Part shown: piece after piece, positions 27,192-36,201 of the stretch
How the letters are laid out: each line of letters opens with the position of its first letter
Position numbering within the stretch: position 1 is the first letter of the stretch
NCBI GenBank assembly: GCA_031367195.1
Contig: JANLPL010000250.1
Span: 12,831 to 76,830 of the forward strand
Reading direction: 5' to 3'
From: Roseiarcus sp031367195
GTDB lineage: Bacteria > Pseudomonadota > Alphaproteobacteria > Rhizobiales > Beijerinckiaceae
Length of the DNA: 64,000 nucleotides
Position numbers and translations under genes: made by a program
Notes under the pieces: model-generated
The model's database searches: none
Seen by the model: the letters and a program-made list of their open reading frames with translations, nothing else
Told to the model about the DNA's origin: nothing

Positions 27192-28697
27192 ATGTCCCTC
27201 GCCGCCGAAGCCGCCGACCTGCTCGCCTCGCTCGGGGTGGCGCGCGGCAAATTCGCGGATGGCGCACTCGCCGTTCGCTCTCCCATCGACGGTTCGCGGA
27301 TCGGCGCGGTTCACGAAACCGCCGATCCCGCCGCGACCATCGCCCAAGCCGCTGCCGCCTTTCACGTCTGGCGCAATGTTCCCGCCCCGCGTCGCGGCGA
27401 ACTCGTGCGGCTGCTGGGGCAGGAGCTGCGCGCGCACAAACACGCGCTCGGGCGGCTGGTCACGCTGGAGGTCGGCAAAATCGAATCCGAGGGCCTGGGC
27501 GAAGTGCAGGAAATGATCGACATCTGCGATTTCGCGGTCGGCCTCTCGCGCCAGCTTTATGGCCTGACCATCGCCTCGGAGCGGCCGGACCACAAGCTGA
27601 GCGAGCAATGGCATCCCCTCGGCCCGGTCGGCGTGATCTCGGCGTTCAACTTTCCCGTCGCGGTATGGTCGTGGAACGCGGCGTTGGCCTTGGTCTGCGG
27701 CGACAGCGTGATCTGGAAGCCGTCGGAAAAGGCGCCGCTGACCGCGCTGGCGACGCAAGCCATTTTCGAGTGCGCGGCGCAAAAATTTGGCGACGCGCCG
27801 GACGGACTGTCCACGCTGCTGATCGGCGGCGGCGAGGTCGGCGAGGCGTTGGTGGGCGATTCCCGCGTGCCCCTCGTCTCCGCGACCGGCTCGACGCGGA
27901 TGGGCCGCGCGGTCGGCGAACGGCTGGCGCGCCGATTCGGGCGCGCTATCCTGGAACTGGGCGGCAACAACGCCTCCATCGTCACGCCCTCGGCCGATCT
28001 CGATCTCACGCTTCGCGCGGTGGCGTTCGCGGCAATGGGGACAGCGGGCCAGCGCTGCACGAGCCTGCGTCGCCTGATCGTGCACGAGAGCGTTTATGAC
28101 GCGCTGATTCCGAAACTGAAAGCGGTTTACGCCCGCATCGCTGTCGGCGATCCCGCCCGCGGCGACGCATTGGTTGGACCGCTGATCGACGGCGCCGCGT
28201 TCGAGGCGATGCAGCGCGCGCTCGCCGGCGCGCGCGCGGGCGGGGCTGTGGTCCACGGCGGCGAGCGCGTCGACGTCAACGGTCCCGCCTCGTTTTATGT
28301 CCGCCCCGCTCTGGTCGAGGCGCCGTCGCAAATCGGCCCGGTGGTCGAGGAGACGTTTGCGCCGATCCTCTACGTGCTCAAATACCAAGAACTCGACGAG
28401 GCCATTGCGTTGCAGAACGACGTGCCGCAGGGGCTTTCCTCCTCGATCTTCGCCACCGACCTGCGCGACGTCGAACGTTTCCTGAGTGCGCGCGGCTCGG
28501 ATTGCGGCATCGCCAATGTCAATATGGGCCCCTCGGGCGCGGAGATCGGCGGCGCGTTCGGCGGCGAGAAAGAGACGGGCGGCGGGCGCGAAAGCGGCTC
28601 GGACGCCTGGAAAGCCTATATGCGCCGCCAGACCAGCGCGGTGAACTACGGCCGCACGCTGCCGCTGGCGCAGGGGGTCAAGTTCGACGTGGGCTGA
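27192..28697 (+). CDS. ALDH7-type aldehyde dehydrogenase
   Basis: A 501-residue NAD(P)-dependent aldehyde dehydrogenase. The catalytic Cys lies in AGQRCTSLRRL and the Glu in LELGGNN; the nucleotide-binding ATGSTRMGRAV and the C-terminal GGEKETGGGRESGSDAWK are typical of ALDH7 / alpha-aminoadipic semialdehyde and L-piperidine-6-carboxylate dehydrogenases of lysine degradation. I used ATG 27192; the frame is open further upstream but that part reads Arg-rich shadow sequence. It lies 18 bases before the iron alcohol dehydrogenase and probably shares its transcript. The lysine role is the family default; the neighbourhood alone does not prove it. Confidence 0.87.
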   Translation: MSLAAEAADLLASLGVARGKFADGALAVRSPIDGSRIGAVHETADPAATIAQAAAAFHVWRNVPAPRRGELVRLLGQELRAHKHALGRLVTLEVGKIESEGLGEVQEMIDICDFAVGLSRQLYGLTIASERPDHKLSEQWHPLGPVGVISAFNFPVAVWSWNAALALVCGDSVIWKPSEKAPLTALATQAIFECAAQKFGDAPDGLSTLLIGGGEVGEALVGDSRVPLVSATGSTRMGRAVGERLARRFGRAILELGGNNASIVTPSADLDLTLRAVAFAAMGTAGQRCTSLRRLIVHESVYDALIPKLKAVYARIAVGDPARGDALVGPLIDGAAFEAMQRALAGARAGGAVVHGGERVDVNGPASFYVRPALVEAPSQIGPVVEETFAPILYVLKYQELDEAIALQNDVPQGLSSSIFATDLRDVERFLSARGSDCGIANVNMGPSGAEIGGAFGGEKETGGGRESGSDAWKAYMRRQTSAVNYGRTLPLAQGVKFDVG

Positions 28698-28715
28698 TTA
28701 GGCCGGAGAGATGCG

Positions 28716-29873
28716 ATGAAGTCCTTCACCTTCAACACCAGCGCCAACATCCAGTTCGGCCCGGGTTGTCTCGCCCGGCTCGGCGCGCTCGCGCGCGAGC
28801 GGCTGGGCGGGCGCGTGCTGCTCGTCACCGACCCCGGCATGATGGCGACCGGCATCGTCGAGCGAGCGCTCGGGTTTTTGCACGAGGCCGGCGTCGAGAC
28901 GAGCGTGTTCGCCGATGTCGTCGCCGACCCGCCTACAGCCATGATCCTGAGCGCGGTGGAGGCGGCCGCGACCATGGGCGCGACCGGGATTGTCGGACTC
29001 GGCGGCGGCTCGTCGCTGGATACGGCCAAGCTGGTCGCGCTGCTCGCGCCCGGACGCGAGACGCTGGCGCAAGTGTTCGGCGTCGGTAACGCCAAGGGGC
29101 CGCGCCTGCCGCTGATCCTGGCGCCGACGACGGCCGGCACGGGATCGGAAGTGACGCCGATCTCGATCGTGACCACGGGCGAAAACGAGAAAATGGGCGT
29201 CGTCTCGCCCGTCATCCTGCCCGACGTGGCGCTGCTCGATCCCGAACTGACGCTCGGCCTGCCGCCGCACGTGACGGCGGCGACCGGGATCGACGCCATG
29301 GTCCACGCCATCGAGGCCTATGCCTCGATGAGCGCCAACAACAATCCGATCTCGCGCCTCCTCGCCACGCAGGCGCTGACCCTGCTCGGCGGCGCGATCG
29401 AAACGGCGGTTCAAAGGGGCGCCGACATCGAGGCGCGCTCGGCGATGCTGCTGGGTTCGATGCTGGCGGGACAGGCGTTCGCCAATTCCCCGGTCGCGGC
29501 GGTGCATGCGCTGGCCTATCCGCTCGGCGGCCATTTCCACATCCCGCACGGCCTGTCGAACGCGCTCGTATTGCCGCATGTGCTGCGCTTCAACTGCAAG
29601 ACGGCGCCGCAGCCTTATGTCGAGATGGCGCCGTTCGCTTTCCCCGCTCTCGCCGCGCTCGAAGGCCAGGCGCGCGCGGAAGGTTTCTGCGACGCGTTGC
29701 AGGAGCTTTCGCGCAAATGCGGTCTGCCGCAGCGCCTGCGCGACGTCGAGGTGCCGGAGACGGTTCTGCCGCGACTCGCGCGCGACGCGATGAACCAGAC
29801 GCGGCTGCTGCCCAACAACCCGCGCCCGGTGAGCGAGGCCGACGCGCTGGCCATCTACCAAAGGGCGTGGTGA
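28716..29873 (+). CDS. iron-containing alcohol dehydrogenase
   Basis: A 385-residue group III (Fe-dependent) alcohol dehydrogenase. GLGGGSSLDTAK is the NAD(P)-binding loop. The metal ligands are expected in DAMVHAIEAYAS and HIPHGLSNALVLPHVLRFN, both complete. The N-terminal part IQFGPGCLARLG is typical. It would interconvert an alcohol and an aldehyde that the adjacent aldehyde dehydrogenase could oxidise further; substrate not known. The stop is 7 bases before the end of a convergent unknown gene. Confidence 0.9.
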   Translation: MKSFTFNTSANIQFGPGCLARLGALARERLGGRVLLVTDPGMMATGIVERALGFLHEAGVETSVFADVVADPPTAMILSAVEAAATMGATGIVGLGGGSSLDTAKLVALLAPGRETLAQVFGVGNAKGPRLPLILAPTTAGTGSEVTPISIVTTGENEKMGVVSPVILPDVALLDPELTLGLPPHVTAATGIDAMVHAIEAYASMSANNNPISRLLATQALTLLGGAIETAVQRGADIEARSAMLLGSMLAGQAFANSPVAAVHALAYPLGGHFHIPHGLSNALVLPHVLRFNCKTAPQPYVEMAPFAFPALAALEGQARAEGFCDALQELSRKCGLPQRLRDVEVPETVLPRLARDAMNQTRLLPNNPRPVSEADALAIYQRAW

Positions 29874-29880
29874 GGTCTGC

Positions 29881-30651
29881 TTAGCCCACAGCCCGGCGCG
29901 GCGCGGTCGATCCGTCCGCCTGCGTCGCGGACATGAACTGGACGATCATGTCGGCGGCCGGGCAGCTCATCGGCAAAGCGTTGAGGCGGGGCGTGTCGGC
30001 GCCCAGGTTTTGGCTGAGCGCTGCGGGATAGCCCTGGCTCCAGCTTAGCCCCGCCTCGCTCGGGTCGACATGGCGCGACATCCAGCCAGGCATCGCTTGC
30101 TGAACGGCGGCCAGCGCGGCGTTTACGCCGCGCATGATGTCGGTCAGCATTTCCGCGCGCTGCTCTTTCGCCCGCAACGCCTCGCCGGTCGGAACAATAG
30201 ACCCAATCCAAGCCCTCATCATATGCGCGTGCAGGAGCGCGCGCGGAATCTGTCGCAACACCCGTTCGGCGGCGGGCCGCGATCCGGCGGTCTCCAGCAG
30301 ATATGCGGCGCCGAGGATCATGAACAACTGAAACTGTGGCGAATAGCGATAGGTCCGGAAATCCTGGGTCAGACCCAGGGTCACGAACTTGCGGGAGCCT
30401 TCGGCGCCATAGACGACGCTGTCGGCCAAAGTCGAACTGACATCGGCGGGCGGGGCGCCGGGCAGGGCGAGCTTGCCGCCGTTTTTGCCGGCCTGCTCCA
30501 GAGCGCGCGAGAAAAGCAGTATGGCCGCGTTGAGCGCGGCGTCGATTTTGTCCACCGGCTCCCAGGAGGGAGCCCTCGGCGGTGCGGGGGCTGCGGGCGG
30601 CTTCCCCGGGAACAAACGCTTGAATACGCCAAACACGCGAGACCCCCGCAA
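29881..30651 (-). CDS. hypothetical protein
   Basis: A 256-residue protein that I do not recognise. The N-terminal 30 residues are basic and Pro-rich (FKRLFPGKPPAAPAPPRAP), followed by an apparently helical body without a signal peptide or clear membrane segment. ALLHAHMMRAWIGSIVPTGE and MPGWMSRHVDPSEAGLSWSQ are its most distinctive parts. The start at 30651 is a TTG; a GTG five codons downstream is possible. The coding frame has the third-position GC bias of its neighbours, which is the main reason to accept it. Confidence 0.55.
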   Translation of the reverse strand: MRGSRVFGVFKRLFPGKPPAAPAPPRAPSWEPVDKIDAALNAAILLFSRALEQAGKNGGKLALPGAPPADVSSTLADSVVYGAEGSRKFVTLGLTQDFRTYRYSPQFQLFMILGAAYLLETAGSRPAAERVLRQIPRALLHAHMMRAWIGSIVPTGEALRAKEQRAEMLTDIMRGVNAALAAVQQAMPGWMSRHVDPSEAGLSWSQGYPAALSQNLGADTPRLNALPMSCPAADMIVQFMSATQADGSTAPRRAVG

Positions 30652-30713
30652 CCGGTCGATGGCGGCAATGTTACGCGCTCTCGGCTAACCCTAAGTAAAT
30701 CCGGCTTCCCCTC

Positions 30714-32468
30714 TCAGGGGCGCCCGAACCACGCGAGCTTTTCACGCAGCGTCACCACCGACCCCACGATAATGATCGTCGGCCCGCGCAACCCGGCGTC
30801 GCGGGCCAGCCCCGCCAGCGTCGTCAGCGTCCCCGCGACCACGCGCTGCCCCGCGCGCGCGCCATTTTCGACCACCGCCGCCGGCGTCGCCGGATCGACC
30901 CCTCTCGCGACAGCGTCCTCCATCAGCGCCTCGATCTGGTTGAGCCCCATATAGATCGCCACGGTCTGGCCCGGCTGCATCAGCGCGCGCCAGTCGTGAT
31001 CGAGCCGCCCGGCGCGTCCCTGCGCGGTGACGAACACGCAGGTCTGCGCGTGGTCGCGGTGCGTCAGCGGAATCCCGGCGTAAGCCGAGCAGCCGATCGC
31101 GGCGGTTACGCCAGGGCAGACCTCGAACGGCACGTGCTGTTCCGCCAGCGCCTCGATCTCCTCGCCCCCGCGCCCGAACAGGAATGGATCGCCGCCCTTC
31201 AGCCGCAGCACCCTTTTGCCGCGCTGGGCGTGGGCGATCAGCAGGCGGCCGATCTCCTCCTGCGGCACGGCGTGATGGTCGGCCTGCTTGCCGACATAGA
31301 CCCGTTCAGCGTCGGCGGGAAGCAAAGCCAGGATCGAGCGATCAACCAAGCGGTCGTACAACACGACTTCCGCGCGCTCGATCAGCGCTTTGGCGCGCAA
31401 GGTCAGCAAATCGACCTCGCCGGGGCCGGCGCCGACGAGATAGACTTCGCCCATGACCGGCGGCGCCGGGCGCAATTCGGCCGCCACGCCGGGCAGAAAA
31501 TGCGCGCGGTCGCGCGCGGCCCATAACTCACGCGCCTCAGCCAGCGCGTCGTCAGGCGAGAAGCCCATCACGCCGAGCGCCAGCGCCATTGTGCCGACGA
31601 TGGCGCCTTCCGCCCGCGCATCCTCGCGCCCGCGCCAGACTTCGACCAGCGCCTCGATCTTCGGCGGGCCTTCCTTCTCCGGCGCGGCCTCGATCAGCGA
31701 TGGGAACGTGAAATCACCGGCGATTCCATCCTCCGCGGCGGCGATCTCGACCGGTTTCTCCGGCCGCCGCTCGTTCTCGCCGCCGTCGCCGCGAAAACTC
31801 CACACACGGGAATCGCCCAGCGCCAGCGCCGCGTCGCGATGCAAGGGCACGTAGCCGGGATGGAACGCGGCTTGCAACGACGCTTTCGCGCCGAAGGGAT
31901 TGAGGCTCCGCGCCAGCGTGTTGACCGCCGAGCGCAGGCCAAGCACCGGCTTCAGCGCCAGCAGCCGCGCGAGTTTCGGCTCGATGCGGTCGAGCGAGAG
32001 ATAGGCGAAGCCGCGCTTTGCCAGTTGCGCCTGCGCCTCCGCCCAATCGCGCGCCGGCGGCAGGCCGAGGCGGGCCAGGGTCTCGCCCGCGTAGAGCCGG
32101 CCCGCCGTCGTGCCGTCGAGCCCATGCAGCGCAATGCGGTATCCTGCCCCCGCGAGCCGCAGCGCGGCCAACAGGTGCCAGGGCGCACGACGCGCCTTGC
32201 CGGCGTAGCAGGGCCAGTCGAGGGCGGGGCGCGGCTCGCTCGGCGCCGGCAATCGCGCCCGCACCGCGCGCACGAAGCCGGCGATTTCGTGCGCGCTCTC
32301 CTCCTTCATCCGCAGCAGCATCAGGAAGGCGCCGATCTGCTCCGGCAGCGCCTCGCCATCGAGGATCATCGTCATCGCGCGCTGGGCTTCCTCGGCGCTG
32401 AGGCCGCGCGAAAGCGTCTTGCCGCGCCCGAGCAGGCGGATGAATTGGGCGAAGGGGTGAGGCGTCAT
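30714..32468 (-). CDS. fusion: anthranilate phosphoribosyltransferase-like domain + uroporphyrinogen-III C-methyltransferase
   Basis: A 584-residue two-domain protein. Residues about 1-335 resemble the glycosyltransferase family 3 / TrpD-like (YbiB) fold: LLGRGKTLSRGLSAEEAQRA and MILDGEALPEQIGAFLMLLR match the N-terminal helical region, and a degenerate catalytic body follows. Residues about 340-584 are a SUMT/CobA methyltransferase: VYLVGAGPGEVDLLTLRA, VYVGKQADHH, LKGGDPFLFGRGGEE and IPLTHRD. SUMT makes precorrin-2 from uroporphyrinogen III for siroheme or cobalamin. No siroheme synthase/ferrochelatase domain is attached, unlike CysG. It follows pgl by 22 bases. The nucleic-acid or phosphoribosyl role of the N-terminal part is unknown. 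Confidence 0.85.
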   Translation of the reverse strand: MTPHPFAQFIRLLGRGKTLSRGLSAEEAQRAMTMILDGEALPEQIGAFLMLLRMKEESAHEIAGFVRAVRARLPAPSEPRPALDWPCYAGKARRAPWHLLAALRLAGAGYRIALHGLDGTTAGRLYAGETLARLGLPPARDWAEAQAQLAKRGFAYLSLDRIEPKLARLLALKPVLGLRSAVNTLARSLNPFGAKASLQAAFHPGYVPLHRDAALALGDSRVWSFRGDGGENERRPEKPVEIAAAEDGIAGDFTFPSLIEAAPEKEGPPKIEALVEVWRGREDARAEGAIVGTMALALGVMGFSPDDALAEARELWAARDRAHFLPGVAAELRPAPPVMGEVYLVGAGPGEVDLLTLRAKALIERAEVVLYDRLVDRSILALLPADAERVYVGKQADHHAVPQEEIGRLLIAHAQRGKRVLRLKGGDPFLFGRGGEEIEALAEQHVPFEVCPGVTAAIGCSAYAGIPLTHRDHAQTCVFVTAQGRAGRLDHDWRALMQPGQTVAIYMGLNQIEALMEDAVARGVDPATPAAVVENGARAGQRVVAGTLTTLAGLARDAGLRGPTIIIVGSVVTLREKLAWFGRP

Positions 32469-32490
32469 GGCGGTCTCCGAACCGCTCCTA

Positions 32491-33186
32491 TCACGCGGAT
32501 TGAAACACCGTCAGCCGATCCGCGGCGCCGCGCAGCACGGCGCGGATCGGCATGTCCTCGATCGGACCGTCGCCGAGCGCCCGCGCGTATGTCGCCGCCT
32601 TCGCCGGCCCCTCGATCTGCAGGGCGAGCGCGCGAGCGCGCAGCAGCGCCCGGCCGGTCAGCGTGAGGCGCGGCTCCAGCCCGTCGGGCGCGCCAATCGC
32701 GGCCACCAGCGCCCGGGCGGTCGGACTGACCGTCTCGCTCAAGCCCGCCGCATGGGGAAACCAAGAGGCGGTGTGGCCGTCGTCGCCCATGCCGAGCACG
32801 ACGAGATCGGCAGGCGTTGGCAGGCGCGCCACGCGCGCCGCCGCTGACGCCAGCTCCTGCTCCGGCGCGAGACGGGAATCGGCGAGCGGGCAGAACTGAG
32901 CTTGCAGCGCCTTGCCTTGAAGGAGCGTCTCGCGCACCAGTCGCGCGTTCGAGCGCGGATGATCGTCGGCCACGCGGCGCTCGTCGGCCAGCGTTACGGC
33001 GACGCGGGCCCAATCGAGATCCTGGGCCGACAGCGCGGCGAAATAACGCTTTGGCGTCGAGCCGCCGGAGACGATCAGCAGCGCCATGCCGCGCGCGGCG
33101 ATCGCCTCGCGCAACAGCGCGGCGGTCCATTCGGCGAAGGCCTGCGCGAGCGCTTGTCCGTCCGCGAATTGGCGAAGCTCGGTCAT
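32491..33186 (-). CDS. pgl: 6-phosphogluconolactonase
   Basis: A 231-residue protein of the glucosamine-6-phosphate isomerase/6-phosphogluconolactonase superfamily (DevB type). ALLIVSGGSTPKRYF binds the sugar phosphate, VTLADERRV and VLGMGDDGHTASWFP are the family blocks. It hydrolyses 6-phosphogluconolactone, the product of Zwf, in the oxidative pentose phosphate or Entner-Doudoroff pathway. Its ATG overlaps the zwf stop by 4 bases (ATGA), so the two enzymes are translationally coupled. Confidence 0.93.
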   Translation of the reverse strand: MTELRQFADGQALAQAFAEWTAALLREAIAARGMALLIVSGGSTPKRYFAALSAQDLDWARVAVTLADERRVADDHPRSNARLVRETLLQGKALQAQFCPLADSRLAPEQELASAAARVARLPTPADLVVLGMGDDGHTASWFPHAAGLSETVSPTARALVAAIGAPDGLEPRLTLTGRALLRARALALQIEGPAKAATYARALGDGPIEDMPIRAVLRGAADRLTVFQSA

Positions 33187-34652
33187 TCGTACTCCTCGTT
33201 CCAGGTGCGGCCGTCGCGCTCGATCAGCGCGATCGAGGCGGCGGGGCCCCAGGTTCCAGCGGCGTAAGGGCGCGGCGGCTCGCCGCTGTGCGCCCAGGCG
33301 GCGCGGATCGGATCGACGAAGGCCCAGGCCGCCTCGACCTCGTCGCGGCGCATGAACAGCGACGCGTTGCCGCGCACCGCATCCATCAGCAGCCGCTCAT
33401 AGGCTTCCGGCGACTTGGCGCCGAACGCCTCGGCGAAGCTCATGTCGAGCGGCACGTGTTGCAACCTCATGCCGCCGGGGCCGGGCTCCTTGATCATCAA
33501 CCAAAGCTTGATGCCCTCGTCCGGCTGGACGCGGATCACCAGCCGGTTGGCGGGAATGCCGTCGGAGCCGTGATCGAAGATTGCGTGCGGCACGCGGCGG
33601 AAGCCGACCACGATCTCGGAGAATCGTTGCGGTAGCCGCTTGCCGGTGCGCAGATAGAACGGCACGCCCGCCCAACGCCAGTTGGCGACGGCGAGCTTCA
33701 GCGCAACGAAGGTCTCCGTTTCGCTGGTCTCCTTGTCGACGTCCTTCTGATAGCTTTCGGCCTGCGCGCCTTCCGCGAAGCCTGCGCGATACTGGCCGCG
33801 CACCGTGAGCTGCGAGATATTGCTTTCGTTGATCGGCGACAGCGCCTTCAGCACTTTCAGCTTCTCGTCGCGCAGCGCATCGGCTTCAAGCGAAGCGGGC
33901 GGCTCCATCGCCACCAGACAGAGAAGCTGCAACATATGGTTCTGCACCATGTCGCGCAGCGCGCCGGATTCGTCGTAATAAGCGCCGCGGCCGCCGACGC
34001 CGAGCGTCTCGGCGACGGTGATCTGCACGTGGTCGATATGCGCGCTGTTCCACACCGGCTCGAACAAGGCGTTGGCGAAGCGCAGCGCCATCAGGTTCTG
34101 CACCGTCTCCTTGCCGAGATAATGGTCGATGCGGAAGATGTTCTTCTCCAGGAACACCGAGCCGAGCGCATCGTTGATCGCCGCCGCGCTGGCGGCGTCA
34201 TGGCCGATCGGCTTCTCGACGATGATGCGCGAAGTCGGGCTCGCAAGACCCTCCGCGCCGATCCGCTTGCCGATCGGGGCGAACAGATCTGGTCCGGTGG
34301 CGAGATAGAAGGCGAGGACGCGCGCGTCCTCGCCGAGCAGCGTCTTGAACTCCTTCCAGCCCTTCTTTCCGGTGACATCGAGCGTCTGATAGTCGATCCG
34401 CTCGATGAATTTTTCCAGCGCCGCGCCGTTCTTGGCCTCGCCGTATTTGGCCAAGGCTTCGCGCACGCTGATCTGAAACGCCTCGCGCGACATTTCGCGG
34501 CGCGAGACGCCGATGATGCGGGTCGGATCGGTGAACTGGCCGCCCTTCTCGCGATGATAGAGCGCGGGAAACAGTTTGCGATAGGCGAGATCGCCCGTGC
34601 CGCCGAATACGACGAGATCGAACGGATCGACCTTGATGATCTTGGAAGCCAT
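33183..34652 (-). CDS. zwf: glucose-6-phosphate dehydrogenase
   Basis: A 489-residue NADP-linked glucose-6-phosphate dehydrogenase of normal length. FGGTGDLAYRKLFPALY is the nucleotide-binding loop and RIDHYLGKETVQN carries the substrate Lys and catalytic His region. I used ATG 34652, which is preceded by AGAGAGGTG; a GTG two codons earlier is also in frame. It is the first gene of zwf-pgl-(TrpD/SUMT fusion). A ROK regulator gene lies upstream in the same direction, 61 bases away. Confidence 0.95.
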   Translation of the reverse strand: MASKIIKVDPFDLVVFGGTGDLAYRKLFPALYHREKGGQFTDPTRIIGVSRREMSREAFQISVREALAKYGEAKNGAALEKFIERIDYQTLDVTGKKGWKEFKTLLGEDARVLAFYLATGPDLFAPIGKRIGAEGLASPTSRIIVEKPIGHDAASAAAINDALGSVFLEKNIFRIDHYLGKETVQNLMALRFANALFEPVWNSAHIDHVQITVAETLGVGGRGAYYDESGALRDMVQNHMLQLLCLVAMEPPASLEADALRDEKLKVLKALSPINESNISQLTVRGQYRAGFAEGAQAESYQKDVDKETSETETFVALKLAVANWRWAGVPFYLRTGKRLPQRFSEIVVGFRRVPHAIFDHGSDGIPANRLVIRVQPDEGIKLWLMIKEPGPGGMRLQHVPLDMSFAEAFGAKSPEAYERLLMDAVRGNASLFMRRDEVEAAWAFVDPIRAAWAHSGEPPRPYAAGTWGPAASIALIERDGRTWNEEYE

Positions 34653-34713
34653 ATTCACCTCTCTGAATTGAGCCGGCTCACGGCGGGCTCCCTGCGGCCA
34701 TCGCGCCTCGGGA

Positions 34714-36000
34714 TCAACCCTCGACGGCGGCTTCCTTGAACAAAACGTCGCGATCCCTGGCGAAACTCTTGATCAGCGGCAGCGCCGCCGCGCCGATCGC
34801 GCGCGCGTTCGGGCCGATCACGCCGGGAAGGATGCGCACGTCCGACAGACCGCGTCGGTCGAGCTTTTCCAATTCCGCCGCCGTCAACAGACACAAGGTC
34901 TGACGCACCGAAGGCGGCGTCGCCCCGTCGATCACTATGGCGCCGACGTCGATCACCGAGATCGCCGATACTATGGCGTAGGCGAGCGCGCGCGCGGCCT
35001 CCTCGAGCCATAGTTTCAGCGGCTCGCCGAATTCCTCCCAGGCGTCCGGCGTCAGCCAGATCGAGGACGGGTCGAGCCCGGCTTCCGCAACACGGCGTTC
35101 GAGCTGATAGATCGAGGCGAAATGGATGAGCTGGGCCAGCCCCCCCCGCTCGCCGGGAACCGGCATCGAGCCGACAGCCGCCGCATTGCCGGTGCGGCCG
35201 AGATAAAGCGAACTGTTGAGAACGAGCCCGCCGCCGAGAAAATCGCCGACGAAGAGATAGAGGTAGTCGCGCTCCTGCCAGGCTTCGCCGAAGTAGTATT
35301 CCGCCGCGCAGGCCGAGGTGGCGTCGTTGCAGATCGTGATCGGAAGCCCGCAATGGCGGCCGAGTTCGGCCGCGAGGTCGAGCGAGCGCCAGCCGTCGAG
35401 CGCGCCGGCGGGGGCGCCGATCTCGTCCGACCAACCCCACAGCTGAAACGGCAGCGCGACGCCCAGCCCGGCGAGCCGCGCCTTTTGGCGTTGGGAAAGC
35501 CGCGCCGTAAGTCGCGGCAGCGCGCTTTCCGCGAAGGCCAGCACCGCCTCCGGAGTCGGGTAGGAATAGTCGAGGCTTTCGCCATCGCGGATTTTTCCCG
35601 CGAAATCGACCAGCACTAGATCGCTCGAACGCCGTCCGATCTTCAGCCCGAAGGCGAACGCGCCCTCCGGATCGATGGAGACGGGAACCGTGGGCTGACC
35701 GACCCGGCCGCGCAGCGGCGCCTCGCGCTTCAGGAGCCCTTCGCCGCTGAGCCGGTTCATGATGGTTGATGTGGATTGCACCGAAAGGCCTGTCATTCTG
35801 GCCACTTCGATCTTGGAAAGCTGACCAAAGCGGCGCACCAGCGATAGCGCCAGGCGCTCGTTGTAAACGCGCACGCCCGCCTGATCGGCCCCGCTTACAG
35901 GCAGGTCCGAGGCTTGGCTGAAGTCCGCCGGTTCCGGCATATGCGTCCCCGAGCCTTCCGTCCCCATAGCGGGAGCGTTCGCGGAGCTGCTCCCGTCCAT
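34714..36000 (-). CDS. ROK-family transcriptional regulator of the sugar operon
   Basis: A 428-residue ROK repressor. An N-terminal winged helix-turn-helix (LSKIEVARMTGLSVQSTSTI, residues about 61-80) is followed by the sugar-kinase-like ROK domain with LGLKIGRRSSD-type and ICNDATSACAAEYYFG blocks. A full C-H-C-x-C zinc motif is not evident. It is divergent from the periplasmic binding protein gene at 36202, as FrcR is in rhizobia, and most likely represses that operon until the sugar or its phosphate binds. It may also read on into zwf 61 bases downstream. Confidence 0.87.
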   Translation of the reverse strand: MDGSSSANAPAMGTEGSGTHMPEPADFSQASDLPVSGADQAGVRVYNERLALSLVRRFGQLSKIEVARMTGLSVQSTSTIMNRLSGEGLLKREAPLRGRVGQPTVPVSIDPEGAFAFGLKIGRRSSDLVLVDFAGKIRDGESLDYSYPTPEAVLAFAESALPRLTARLSQRQKARLAGLGVALPFQLWGWSDEIGAPAGALDGWRSLDLAAELGRHCGLPITICNDATSACAAEYYFGEAWQERDYLYLFVGDFLGGGLVLNSSLYLGRTGNAAAVGSMPVPGERGGLAQLIHFASIYQLERRVAEAGLDPSSIWLTPDAWEEFGEPLKLWLEEAARALAYAIVSAISVIDVGAIVIDGATPPSVRQTLCLLTAAELEKLDRRGLSDVRILPGVIGPNARAIGAAALPLIKSFARDRDVLFKEAAVEG

Positions 36001-36054
36001 TCGTTGTCATCGCGGCGCAGTCTGACCGCGAGACAGCGCGGTGTCAATAATAAA

Positions 36055-36103
36055 TCAAACGTATTGAATTATCCTTGACAAGCGTGTCCGGTTTGCGTCT
36101 ATA
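36055..36103 (+). promoter_or_regulatory. promoter and candidate ROK operator of the sugar ABC operon
   Basis: A perfect -35 TTGACA (36075-36080) is followed after 17 bases by TCTATA (36098-36103), a good alphaproteobacterial -10. Just upstream an AT-rich inverted repeat TCAA-N5-TTGA (36055-36067) reaches towards the -35, a natural site for the divergent ROK repressor. The operator assignment is inference. Confidence 0.6.
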
Positions 36104-36201
36104 GGCTGGCGACGAGCCGGCGGGCTGGGCGCCGCCCTTGCGGTTCTCCTGGCGATAGCTGTTCTCTTCCGCAAAGCCTGAACCGTTTCTGGGAGGAATA
36201 C

